The translations under genes and the position numbers were made by a program. DNA of 64,000 bases, taken from the NCBI RefSeq assembly GCF_021869535.1, contig NW_026262581.1, positions 119,192,771-119,256,770 on the forward strand, in the 5' to 3' direction. Positions 35,396 to 47,059 of the stretch are shown here, one piece after another. Positions within the stretch are counted from its first letter, which is position 1. Each line of letters starts with the position of its first letter. The notes below the pieces were generated by a model. It worked only from the letters and a program-made list of their open reading frames with translations, made no database searches and was not told the origin of the DNA. This stretch comes from Mytilus californianus (lineage: Eukaryota; Mollusca; Bivalvia; Mytilida; Mytilidae).

Positions 35396-37784
35396 CTCAC
35401 TTAATGTATCTTATTGTATTGTAGCTTTTAGAGGAGTTTGAAATAGAAACATACCATAGGTACACCATGGTCTGTCATATGGAAACTGACGACGAGAACC
35501 GATCATAAGAGCGTGGGTTTACATTAGTGGTCACTTCAACTTTCACAGAATCGTTTTGCATGAAAAGGTAACAATACAAGACTTGTTCCCAAATCAGTTT
35601 CCAAACTGGGCATATAAACAATGGCTATATGTAGCTTACCAATAAACGGGTTTAAAAATCTTTCCGCACTGTCTATAAAAATATCTATTGGAACGCAATT
35701 AAAATCTTGAAAGACGTAAAGGATATCAATAATTCGTTTACATAAATGTCATGTTTTGTAGAGAAATCAGGAAATTACAGACGCTTCGAAATGAAAAACG
35801 GATGTCAAGTTATTCATTGCATTGTTTACAAGACGTCCTATATCATACAAAAATTTGAAAAAGTTTTATTCTGTATTTTTGTATTAAGATTTTACGATTG
35901 ACAGTTTGGTAGCCAAAGGTCAGTGCTTTGCTTTTAGCATTATCTAGTGGCTACATTTTGCCTGTACACTCCGATTCATTAATCTTTTTTTTAAACTAAC
36001 GTTGGACCTTCTTAAAGCCAATTTTCTTACCTTAGACGGTGTTGGCTGTTCTGTTTCGGCGGTTCTAGGTTTTATGATGTCAATCTGTTTAATAATGATT
36101 TTTGCATTTCAAACTGGCGGTTTCAAGTTTATGAAATAGAGTCCAGGTTTTGGTATAATACTTTGAGGGAAACGTTCATTTTCAAGTAGTCAGTTTTTTA
36201 ACAGCAATATGATGTACATGTATTAATTAATGAATATAATGTGTAATTTGCTTGACTTTGTCAGGCAAGGTAGACTTTAAACCTTCATTCTTATTAGTTC
36301 TTTGATTGTAAATCTAACCATCCTTTTAACGTTTTTATAATCTAATGGTCTCTTAGAATTCCATTCCAGGAGAAACTGAACTTGTTCATATATTTATGAT
36401 TTTCATCATTTATTCTGTTTTTAAGTCATTGTCTTTTCTATTCATTTTAAATCTCTTGGCGATTTAGATCATTTGTATGAACACTTGTATATTGTTAAAC
36501 ATCATTCGTTGACCTCGGAATGTCTATGTTTTCAGTATCATTGCCGACTTATTGGCTTATACCCTTCATCTCCCTTTATTGTTTTTCGTTTTCAACTGAA
36601 TGTGAAGATTTCTGCGCGATAAGATAAGAAGAATAGTGTCCCAATAAAAAGTTGGTCTTAAATACGATTTATTTTATTGTCGAACGTTGCTATCGTTGTA
36701 TTCATTTCTAAAGTAAATGAAAGCAGTGAGACGTCACGAGACGTCAGTATTTAAGCGTTTTAATGATGGGAAATTAACCAAATATTCAAATAAGAAGTGG
36801 AAATTGTTTAAAACAGCCATTGAGGTGTGAATTTGAAAGTTTTCAAACCGTAGACCATAAATAAAGAAGCTATGATCGATTCCAATGCGCATTTGATGTT
36901 TGGAAGTATCAATATTATATTAATCAATTACAGCAAACAGTTTAAATAACTGTTTAAGACACTTTTAAAACAACAATCCACAAGTTATTGTTAATTCTTT
37001 GCTAATATGATGACGATAAATTATCAGGATTCTAATAAAATAAATATTTGTTCTTTATAACGAGCAGTTTGCAAATCAATTGCTAACAGTAATATATAAA
37101 TTTGCGTGATAGAACGTTATAAAATGTGCGATTTCAAATTATCACATTTATTCAAAACAGTAAATCTTATATTGATGGTGTCATGTAAACCTATTTAGTT
37201 AATTACTATTTCCAGGACGTTAGTATCCGAACAACGTTGAAAATGAGTGCCTATTTCGTTGAGGAGAAAGTAACAAAATCAAAATTAAGTCTGTGAAGGT
37301 CCGACATTTCATTCTACCTGTATGTTTTGTTTTATAACCTTTTGCACCAAGTGATACAAAAGGATAAAAAAAAAAGAAAAACTGAACAAAAATTCATTTA
37401 GTGCAACTAATTTGGTATCTTAATTTTTTTAAGTGAAAGGATATAGAGAAACAAAAAAGGCAGACAATTGATTTACAGTTCAGTCTTCTGAAATTAATAC
37501 ACGCTTTAAAAGTTGTATCACCACTAATTCTTGAGGACGATTCACAAGTTAAATGAAAAGGACAAAATATCATTGGATGAGATTTCAATAGTAACGTAAA
37601 TGCAAATAAAATATATTTCTTTTATCTTTATTTCCAAGGTAAACTCCTCCTTGATATTTGGATAACATGTATTAGATTTAAATCATCATGACAAACGTTA
37701 TCTCCGAATATTATCTTTAAATCACTTATTGATATTTGTTTTTATCACGCACAATATGCTTTCATTATTTGTATCAATCCACCA
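35396..37784. other. AT-rich intergenic DNA
   Basis: No gene recognised. A short direct repeat GAGACGTCA-C-GAGACGTCA occurs near 36730. Nothing else stands out. Confidence 0.5.
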
Positions 37785-38250
37785 TCGCCTGCATGTAAAA
37801 GAGATCTCTCCCAGTTGATACGATATTCCAGAGTTTGCGTTTCCTATCATGATGTCTTTGATAGGGTGCTGCTGCTTACAAGGAAGCTATATAACTCGGG
37901 GTTTCAAGTGGTGATGTTGAAGTCATACCTTCGACAATTTGGTTAACCGCTATGGCGATAGATATGTTCCAATTGTCGTAACCACAATCCCGTTCTTTTG
38001 CCCTCTGTACTTACATGATCAACACGACGGGTGCCACATGTTGAGCAAGATCTGCTTACTCTTCCGTAGCAGATGAGTTCATCCCCAATTTTCAATGAAA
38101 TTCGTGTTGGTCAGTATTTAGTTTTCTATGTTGTGTTTAGTAGACTGTTGTTTTGTTTTCTTCGTTTTCGTATTTTGCCATGGCGTTGTCTGATGAACTT
38201 CGAATTATGAGTTTGAATATTCTTTTGGTATGTTCTACCTCTCTTTAATA
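37785..38250 (+). mobile_element. Penelope-like 3' fragment (end of reverse transcriptase plus tail)
   Basis: Plus-strand match to the last coding part (CGCCTGCATG, TCTCCCAGTTGATACGATAT, CTATCATGATGTCTTTGATA, ACAAGGAAGCTAT) followed by the tail (CAACACGACGGGTGCCACAT, TTTTGCCATGGCGTTGTC) ending at about 38250. It is diverged and 5'-truncated. Confidence 0.7.
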
Positions 38251-38934
38251 TAGTACAAACAAATACAAACTATAATTTGAAAATGAGTTTATTTAAAAAG
38301 TGACAACTGTACAAACTAAACTATCAACAAAAATGCTTTTAAAACTTAAATTGTTTTATTTGATATTTTGATTTTGTAACTTGTTTGTTCAAAGGGTGAA
38401 TAAAAATGGATCATACTTTGCTTTCGGCTATTTTTTTTTACCTATGTTCTATATGCGTTATCTCTAGCATGGCTATAGATAACATTGTAATGTGTTTACC
38501 TGTACAGCATTAGTATGCCCTTATCAGCCTGAAAACACAATGACATCACTATGAGCTTTAATATCGTTTTATTAAAAAAATAATTCAAGAATGATCACGT
38601 ATATATTAGATTTCAATTGATCGCTGTGATAAAAAGGTTAATAAATTGCTACTTTAAAATATATGATTGGCAATAAGAAAACTATCTATCAAACACGGAA
38701 GGACAAAGATGTAAACAACCACAGGATACTGCACAACCTTAAACAATTAGCAAAACCTGTATTGTATAGTAAGTCACATAAAGCATGTAATAACAAAACT
38801 TACTAATAATATTAAACGAAAGACATTTAAGAATAAGTGTATGCAAAGACCAATAAGTTTACAGGGACCGTATATTAATTACAGAACGTTACAAGCAACA
38901 TCACCGTAAAATTATCATGTGCTATCCTATTTGT

Positions 38935-39150
38935 CATAACTATTTAGAGATATATGTTAACTTCCAAACCCAATTTTTGTACGATATCATCAAGGTAGCG
39001 TTAACGTTTTCTACTAAATTGACTTTAGACTTATTTCTTTTAAGTTTGGCAATAAGCTTTTCAATTGATTCATACAGGATAAAGTCTCCTATTAAAGGGG
39101 CACAGTTGGTGTTCATCGGAATATCTACAACCTGCAGATCATTGTCGAAA
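38935..39150 (-). pseudogene. Remnant of a second reverse transcriptase family
   Basis: The minus strand reads LQVVDIPMNTNCAPLIGDF followed by LYESIEKLIAKLKRN, which resembles the palm motif VVGIPMGTNCAPLIADLF of Penelope-like enzymes but differs clearly from the 41-kb family. The downstream part does not align to anything that I recognise. A short remnant only. Confidence 0.4.
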
Positions 39151-39339
39151 ATTCAATAGATATATTCCAGAAGAAAATTAACAGCATGCATCTCATCACA
39201 GTTCTAGTAAAAATATCTTGCTTTTTTCAATACAAAAGAAGGCTTTATATGGGTTGCAACAGATATATGTGCACTCAGATTTATCGAAGGTTGTATGATT
39301 AAATAAGAAAACTTCTCTTTGAAATCTTTTTCTTCAAAT

Positions 39340-39555
39340 GTTCAGAGGGGGGCCTTAGGTTGTGATGCCTTCCGGAGCACCTGCGATCACCCCCAATATT
39401 TTGGTGGGGTTCGTGTTGCTTTTGGAATTCTATGTTTTTTTGTGTACTGTTGTTTGTCTGTTTGTCTTTTTCTTTTTTAGTCATGGCGTTGTCAGTTTAT
39501 TTTCGACGTATGAGTTTGAATATCCCGTTGGTATCCTTCGCCTCTCTGTTATGAG
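39340..39555 (+). mobile_element. Penelope-like tail fragment
   Basis: Plus-strand tail: CTTCCGGAGCACCTGCGATC, GGTGGGGTTCGTGTTGCTTT, GTCATGGCGTTGTCAGTTTA, ending GGTATCCTTCGCCTCTCTG. It lies in the same orientation as the fragment at 37785. The open frames on either strand across it are artefacts. Confidence 0.7.
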
Positions 39556-41465
39556 ATGAGTGTTAACTATATGATTCCCAATAGATCATTCTAGTTTTGT
39601 TTCTGCTTTCATCAATTTAGTCTAAATGAAGATTGAAAAGAGACTTGGGTATTTTCAGACTTTAAGAAGAAACGAATTCCCTATTTTGATGGTTTGCTGA
39701 TTGATAGTTTCTTTATCCACCGTCAAAATTATGCAATATAATTCAAATGCAATAAACCAAGAGCACTAGAAGCCATCTACATCTTAATGGTATGACGGAA
39801 AACTTCATTCTTTGCCTTAGAAGACTTCAAAAGCAATCAAGTAATAAAATGAAATAACAGCTTTGGAATGTAATTAAAAACCAAATAATTTCTTAGTGTT
39901 TCACGAATATCCATTTACTAAGAGGCAATGTGGCTGTTGATCTCTTGTATTGATATGAAATGTAAAAGTTATGGAAGACATAAGAAGGGTTATGGATTAC
40001 TCGGTCTACCTGTAGTCTTAAAACAAATGTAAAAAAAAACTTTTTTAGTCAAATTTCAAGTTTCGAAATCTTAGATTTAAATAATACAAAATCTAGGATT
40101 CCTGCTTCCCAATTAGTTTGATACATATGCAACAGATATTGTACTCATGCTGTATGATTTTTGTTTTATTGCAAACTAAACTTCATTATGAACTTAACGA
40201 AAGTAACTTCAATAATGTAGTGGAACAAAACTTGATAAATCTCCTGACTGAAATAACTTTAATGTGGTTATTGTTGTAAATCCATTCGTGATTTCAGCCT
40301 GATTAAATCTGTTACAAATAAATCAGTTTACATTAATTTAATCCAAAGGTGGATTTCATGTCAATTTAGACAGATTTCATCTATAAAGGCTATCAGTTGT
40401 TAATGTATGTGATAACATAAAACATCTAAGGCTTTCTGCTATGGTGGGAGTTGTTTGCTCGTGAACCCTAGTAACAATTTAATAATGACAGAAAATTTGT
40501 ATTGGCAGTACTTTATTTGCTAACACTGGTTTTGAATGACGTCGGTATACAACCTTTATATATGTCAAAAGAGAGAATAAATTACCTTTTCCCGCAAAAT
40601 AGCGAGCGCGGTGAGCATTCTTCAAAATATAGCGGGAGTATTGTCCGCAATTTATCGAGCAGCGAGCATTAATGACTAAGTCACCATAAAAAAGTGAGCT
40701 CACAAAGTTACATGTTTGTGGGGGGAAAGTACGGAAAGTAACGTTCTTTTTGTTTGGCGCAAATAGTCTTCTAGATACGATGTCTTGAAAGAAAAAATCT
40801 GCACCGAAATATTGCTTTCCTTATTTTTCTATTAACGTTATCAAAGCAAATATTTAGACGCTAGATTTTCTTTTTTTTTTTTTAATTTCTTGATCCAATA
40901 TATCATTTCCTATGGAAGGGTTTGTTCTGGATTTGGACCAGATTCACCTTTGCCAAAATATGGCTTTGATTTTAAAATTTATCATAAAATATCAAAAAGG
41001 CCACAGTTTGGTTCTTGAATGGAACTTTTTCAAAAGCATTAATACTAAGTGAAAAACAAATATCTGCATAAAGTAAAATATAGGCTCCCAAAGTCCGCAC
41101 GTTTTGAAAATTTGTCAAAAAACGATGATTTGGGAACATTGTTTTATAAATATGACCAAATATGATGTTATAATATAAGTTATGCATAATTTAGATATTT
41201 TTATTTCCTAATTTATAATTGGATATGCCAAAAAATATATTATTGGTTATATCACATCTTTTCTATTTAAAGTTTGTAGAAGTATATTGTCCAAAAAAAA
41301 AAACACCCATGAAAATCCTAGGGCAAATGTTAACCCTTGGTGAACCTACTGCTTAGCTCGCTTTGTCTAGAAAAGGCTTATTTCAGATTAATTGCATATT
41401 CAGGGAACATTTCGTTGTTATTCAAATGCATAACTACAATATCGATAATAAAATAGTAAGAACGT
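39556..41465. other. AT-rich intergenic DNA
   Basis: No gene recognised. A short GC-richer patch at about 40590-40700 holds repeated AGCGAGC / AGCGGGAG words and TGAGCTCAC; its nature is unknown. Confidence 0.45.
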
Positions 41466-42725
41466 ATCAATTCAAGAGGGACGAAAGATACCAGAGGGAC
41501 AGTCAAACTCATAGATCGAAAACAAACTGACAACGCCATGGCCAAAAATAAAAAGACAAACAGACAAATAATAGTACAGATGACACAACATAGAAAACTA
41601 AAGACTAAGCAACACGAACCCCACCAAAAACTTGGCGTGATCTTAGGTGCTCCGGAAGGGTAAGCAGATCCTGCTCCACATGTGGCACCCGTCGTATTGC
41701 TTATGTTATTACAAATCCGGTAAATAGTCTAACTCGGTAAGTCACATTCGAGAAAAGGGAAGGGTATTGTAGTTACGACATAAGGAACATATCCGATATC
41801 ATCTGTGAAACGGTTATTCCAGCTCGTGATGGCGCCCGTAAAATTTACGAAAAGATGATTTCAACTTCACCATTTGGAACTCTTGGCTTAATAGCTTCCT
41901 TGTGAGCAGCAATCCTCTATCAAGGAAATCATGATAGGAAACACAAGCCCGGGAATATCGTATCAATTTGGAGATATATACTCCGTATGCAGGCGCTGCT
42001 GGAATGTTGCTACATAGAAATGGAAAGTTCCCAATTGGGAAGCTGAAATCATCTCTTTTGTCGTAAAGTTTTGTTTTCAACCGACCCTCATTGTCAATTT
42101 CTAGATGTAAGTTAAGATATGAGGCAGACTTAACTGTATATGTAGTATCCTTTATCTCTAGTTCGATGGGATAGATTCGTTGAACATAGTCACCAAATTT
42201 TGTATTATTTAGTGAGAGAACATCATCTATATAGCGGAACATAGAGTTAAAAGATATTGCTAACTTCTTATCTTTCTTCCTAAGAAGTTCCTGTATGAAG
42301 TCAGCCTAATAATAATAAAGAAACAAGTCGGCAAGAAGAGGGGCACAATTGGTTCCCATTGGAATTCCGACAGTCTGTTGAAAAACACGTCCTCCAAACG
42401 TAACAAATATGTTGTCAATCAAGAAATCAAGCATCTTGATAATGTCAGTTTCAGAGAACTTTTTGTTTGAATCAGAGTGATTCTTTACAAAGTAGGATTT
42501 ATCCCTCCCCAAGACAAGATACTTGTATCTACGTTCGCCATTCTTTTTAATGAAACAAAGTTATACCAACTCTTTCAATTTGTCTTTCAGTTTGGAATGG
42601 GGAATACTTGTGTAAAGTGTAGAAAAGTCAAATGTTTTAATACTATTGCAAGATGAGAGAGTCTTAGATTGTATGTACTCTAAAAGATCTTTGGAATTTT
42701 TTAGTATCCACATCTGATTCAAATG
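41466..42725 (-). mobile_element. Penelope-like element, left arm of an inverted pair
   Basis: A 5'-truncated copy holding reverse transcriptase (42725-41814) and tail (41813-41466). It aligns over its whole length with 44400-45555 on the opposite strand with few differences apart from a 106-base block missing there. The tail ends at GAGGGACGAAAGATACC. Confidence 0.75.
41814..42725 (-). pseudogene. Penelope-like reverse transcriptase with YIDD box, two or more stops
   Basis: Motifs in order on the minus strand: STLYTSIPHSKLKDKLKEL, a TAA where the sister copy has Leu (about 42570), KNGERRYKYLVLGRDKSYF, QQTVGIPMGTNCAPLLADLF, a TAG in place of a Glu codon just after LFLYYY (about 42306), then FRYIDDVLSLNN with intact YIDD, SASYLNLHLEIDNEGRLKTK, LYDKRDDFSFPIGNFPF, AYGVYISKLIRYSRACVSYH and DRGLLLTRKLL. 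The catalytic residues survive, but the frame is interrupted, so it is a recent pseudogene. The class call rests on motif style; no endonuclease domain is visible. Confidence 0.75.
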
Positions 42726-44009
42726 TATTTAGGAAAATTGGCTTTTTACTTGAAAGATTTTTAGAACATCGAAAAAGGAAAATTGCATTTACTCCTTTTC
42801 GTTTTATAAAAATAAGACATCAAATTCAATATTTTTTTTATAAGTTTTTATCTAAAAATAATTTGCTAGATCAATACCTGTTAAATCCCCCACCCTCTTT
42901 TTTTAAAGATGTTCTCTTAAAATATATTTGGCGTATAAGAGATTGTCATACTTTCGTCCTTGCTGATATTTTAATACGAAGAGTAGTCAATTCACGATTT
43001 GAAGCAGAGCTTAAACTTTCATCATCTATAATCGTCTCAATTGCAACGCCCAAACCACAGCAAACTTATTTATTTATTTTGTCTCAGATTATGTATCACT
43101 CTGCTCAGCTCTGCATAAAATTGCATATCATGGCTTTGTGACGTTAAATACGTTAACTCGGCTTAAATAACTTTGACCCAGATATATCACCGTCGTCATA
43201 AAGAATGAACCGGCGTTGATAAGTTTGACCCGAACTTATCAAGTCATGTTCCAAACCGCTGGTGAAACAAAGAAAAACACCATGCAAACTACACAAATAC
43301 AATCCGATAAATCGATTATCATATTTTCAACCTTTTATATTGTAAAATATCAATATGCAGACAATCTGACAATCGGTACATATTGTCGACTCTAGAAGTG
43401 ATAACACAGCAAAATCGCAATTTTGTGTATTTAAGCGTTAGGAAACATTTATTGAAATACATGGTTTTCAAGCGCAACCAGCACAGCCAGTTCATATTGC
43501 TATATACATAACTTTTAGCTTGACTCAGGTGATACTTGCAATACAATTAATTCATAGCATAAAAAGGGTGCATGAAATGAGTAATTTTGCAGATCCAACA
43601 AAAAATTCTTATTTACATTCTTTACAAAAATCTACTAATGAGTAGCTATTGTTCAGAAGCATAAAAAGGATCCAGTTTCAATGAAGTTGTGCAACATGTT
43701 TTCATAAAGAAGAGATTTTTTCGTTATTCGAAAAGAATGTTTCTGAAATATGGGAATCTTTCAGATGTCAATTTAGTATAAATTTGATTTCCTCTTTAGA
43801 CCAATTATCCGTTCTAAAAGTTTGCGTTTTGTTAAAATATACTTTTTCACCTTTTTGGTCTTTTGGAAAATGTTGTTTGTGCTGTATTTAGACCACTCTA
43901 CCAAAAAATTTGTTTTGCATGCTTACGTATACAAATTGCGGTTTTTATCCAACGCAATCATAGGTTTAAACGTTGTTTTCAATTTAGACTTGTTTTTATA
44001 TATATAAAA
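42726..44009. other. Spacer between the inverted retroelement arms
   Basis: About 1.3 kb of AT-rich sequence with no recognised gene or repeat. An open frame at 42863-43141 (92 codons) has no family motif. It would be the loop if the arms paired. Confidence 0.4.
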
Positions 44010-44366
44010 GTAAGAAAAGAAGTTGATTTAAATTCGAATTTAATTAACTAGACCAAAAAATTACCTCTTTGTTCCAAAATGTTTTAAATGTTCAATTTTA
44101 ACGACACATTAAAGTAATTTTAGTTAATGGTTTTTGCCCGCTGTTGTAAAACGTTGTCTATCCGGATACTTTTTTGTTAAAAAACAACCAAGAAAAGGAA
44201 AACATATAATTTAAAGTATAGCTCAAAGTTGTATCACGATGCAAATTTGAAAGGACCTTATCAATAATTCATCATTTCCATAACAAAATAAATAATGTAG
44301 TCTATGTGTTTGGAAAAATCATCACAGTTTTTATTTTACTAAAGCTGATAAAAACGAAGTGTGATG
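44010..44366 (+). repeat. Segment A, copy 1, left part
   Basis: Aligns with 48180-48520: GTTGATTTAAA, AATTCATCATTTC, AAATAAATAATGTAGTCTAT, TTTTATTTTACTAAAGCTGA. The right part resumes at about 45560 after the retroelement, with GAAACTTAGTCAAAAGATCA and TTTGCAATGCCAAAATTAA. Confidence 0.75.
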
Positions 44367-44399
44367 TCAACGACAGGGAGAAACCTACTATTTTGCTTT

Positions 44400-45555
44400 T
44401 TAAGATGTGGATACTAAAAAATTCCAAAGATCTTTTAGAGTACATACAATCTAAGACTCTCTCATCTTGCAATAGTATTAAAACATTTGACTTTTCTACA
44501 CTTTACACAAGTATTCCCAATTCCAAACTAAAAGACAAATTGAACGAGTTGGTATTACTTTGTTTCACTAAAAAGAATGGCGAACGTAGATACAAGTATC
44601 TTGTCTTGGGGAGGGATAAATCCTACTTTGTAAAGAATCACTCTGATTCAAACAAAAAATTCTCTGAAACTGACATTATCAAGATGCTTGATTTCTTGAT
44701 TTACAACATATTTGTTACGTTTGGAGGACGTGTTTTTCAACAGACTGTCGGAATTCCATGGGAACCAAGTGTGCCCCTCTTCTTGCCGACTTGTTTCTTT
44801 ATTTTTATGAGGCTGACTTCATACAGGAACTTCTTAGGAAGAAAGAGAACTAGAGATAAAGGATACTACAGATACAGTTAAGTCTGCCTCATATCTTGAC
44901 TTACATCTAGAAATTGACAATGAGGGTCGGTCGAAAACAAAACTTTACGACAAAAGAGATGATTTCAGCTTCCCAATTGTGAACTTTCCATTTCTATGTA
45001 GCAACATTCCAACAGCGCCTGCATACGGAGTATATATCTCCCAATTGGTATGATATTCCCGGGCTTGTGTTTCCTATCATGATTTCCTTGATAGAGGATT
45101 GCTGCTCACAAGGAAGCTATTAAGCCAAGAGTTCCAAATGGTGAAGTTGAAATCATCCCTTCCTAAATTTTACGGACGCCATCACGAGTTGGTTGACCGT
45201 TATGGAATAACCGTTTCACAGATGATATCGGATATGTTCCTTATGTCGTAACTACAATACCCTTCCTTTTTCACGAATGTGACTTACCGAATTAGACTAT
45301 TTACCGGATTTGTAATAACATAATCAACACGACGGGTGCCACATGTGGAGCTGGATCTGCTTACCCTTCCGGAGCACCTGAGATCACCCCCAGTTTTTGG
45401 TGGGGTTCGTGTTGCTTAGTCTTGAGTTTTCTATGTTGTGTCATCTGTACTATTATTTGTCTGTTTGTCTTTTTATTTTTGGCCATGGCGTTGTCAGTTT
45501 GTTTTCGATCTATGAGTTTGACTGTCCCTCTGGTATCTTTCGTCCCTCTTTTACA
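44400..45555 (+). mobile_element. Penelope-like element, right arm of the inverted pair
   Basis: Plus-strand counterpart of 41466-42725. It interrupts segment A between about 44366 and 45560; the uninterrupted copy is at 48510-48530. Bases 44367-44399 belong to neither alignment and may be extra 5' element sequence or filler DNA. No clear target duplication. Confidence 0.75.
44402..45210 (+). pseudogene. Reverse transcriptase copy lacking the YIDD box
   Basis: The frame holds SKDLLEYIQSKTLSSCNSIK, STLYTSIPNSKLKDKLNEL, KNGERRYKYLVLGRDKSYF and FQQTVGIP, then shifts: a single base is missing at GGAATTCCATGGG (the sister copy has CCAATGGG). About 80 bases later, 106 bases are absent relative to the sister copy, and that block contains the catalytic YIDD codons. 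The 3' part (CTTTACGACAAAAGAGATGA onward) is preserved. The enzyme cannot be active. Confidence 0.75.
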
Positions 45556-45789
45556 ATCATATTGACTGGAAACTTAGTCAAAAGATCAAATGTTTGCAAT
45601 GCCAAAATTAATATCATGTGTCCAGTATTGTACATCCTAATTCAAATCAAGGTAATACGAACTTTCATTTTGTCAATTAATTGACGGTACGTTTATATAT
45701 ATCTTACACTGTTAATTTGGACCGTTTGTGTAGATTATTTTAGCAACATTTTGGGCATTCTTTTATTTTAAGTCCATCTTTTAAAACCT

Positions 45790-46250
45790 TGTGAAGTTCT
45801 TTAATTTCATTTTCAGATATATTGATGATATGTTAACCTCATATTTCTCAGCTGTAATAAACCCTCTGTCTAATTATATGGCGTTTACATATCTAAATTG
45901 ATAGGTTACGCTCGTGTATGTTCATATTATATGGAGTTAATTAACAGGGGTGTGTTCTTGACAAAAAACTGCGCCAACAGAAGTTTTACGGTCACCATCA
46001 CGAATTGGTTATCCAATACGATTTGTCTGTGTCACACCTCACTAACGACACGTTTTTGTGGTCTTCGATCTAAAGGTACCAGAATAGTCTTCTGATCTGT
46101 AGATTTACCGATTATGTCCTATTCCCGATTGCGACATTTTAACTGAGTGTTGATTCGCATTGTGCATGCTGTATGAAAAGCAGGGGTAGCTTACCCTTAC
46201 TCACTCCTTTTGAAGTTTACCTTGATTTGTATCTTAATGAATTTATAAGA
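45790..46250 (+). pseudogene. Degenerate reverse transcriptase of a second Penelope-like family
   Basis: FRYIDDML is encoded at 45822-45845 (YIDD codons 45828-45839), followed after stops and gaps by YARVCSYYMELINRGVFLTK and a frame-shifted stretch related to FYGRHHELV. The wording differs from the 41-kb family, so this is a different, older element. Confidence 0.55.
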
Positions 46251-46675
46251 TTTGAACACCGGTTAACTATTGTTGCCTCTTATCTGTTACCATTTATTTG
46301 ACAATGGGACGGACAGTAACAGGTTAGACAAGTTTGAACACAATCCGAATCCGTTTTAAAATAGTAGCCTATGAAACGTGTGTATAGTTTAACTAGTTCA
46401 TAGTAATGTCTACGTTACGTTATCAAACAATTTACCATTTGAATTCAGATAAAAATTATTGGCCTCTTGGTAACGCTATAGGCTTTGTAAAATGGTACGC
46501 ATTCAATAAAATACTGTCCGATTTCCTGATTCTGCTCACACAGATGATTATAATTTGACAATTTAAAACCCTATTATTTCAACCTGATTCTACGCAATTG
46601 ACGTCATCACAAGAGAGTTAATTTTGGACGGGAGACCCAACTATTTTCAAAACATCTTTTTGTTTGTCCAATAAA
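46251..46675. other. Unassigned intergenic DNA
   Basis: Nothing recognised. Confidence 0.4.
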
Positions 46676-47059
46676 AGTAGCTGTAATGAAAAAATACACT
46701 GATGTTTTCGTTTTGACAGACTTCTATGAGATTGACTCTTTATATAAATTTTGTATGTAGATTAATGACCAATTATCCCCGTATTTATGATTCAAAGATA
46801 TCATATGACAACGTAATATGTTTTATATAATTCATTGCAGTAGATTGAAAACTGTTTTAACCCTACCATTCGTAATAGCAATAGTTTGATACTTAATAAT
46901 AGGTTTCTTGACAAAAAATAATAGGTTCTATACATATTTAAATATTTGTCTTGTACATACAGTTTCGTCAATCTAGTAGATAAACGCACAGCTGGAAAAT
47001 CTGACAAAAGACAATTGATATAAATGAACTTTGGAATTAAAGGAATGTTACGAGCGAAT
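46676..47059 (+). repeat. Segment B, copy 1
   Basis: Aligns base for base over most of its length with 49047-49441: ATTATCCCCGTATTTATGAT, ATCATATGACAACGTAATAT, GAAAACTGTTTTAACCCTAC, TTTCGTCAATCTAGTAGATA, GGAATGTTACGAGCGAAT. No coding frame is shared. Confidence 0.85.

Noticed and set aside
36725..36750. Doubled GAGACGTCA as a cAMP-response-like element pair.
   Set aside because: No gene nearby to regulate, and the sequence is only a half-match to TGACGTCA; not enough for a regulatory call.
38000..39555. A single larger Penelope-like copy spanning 37.8-39.6 kb.
   Set aside because: Both pieces contain the same tail region in the same orientation, so they are two separate insertions, not one interrupted copy.
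42863..43141. Open frame in the spacer of the inverted retroelement pair as a possible captured gene.
   Set aside because: No motif, no splice signals in suitable places, and AT-rich composition; cannot be supported.
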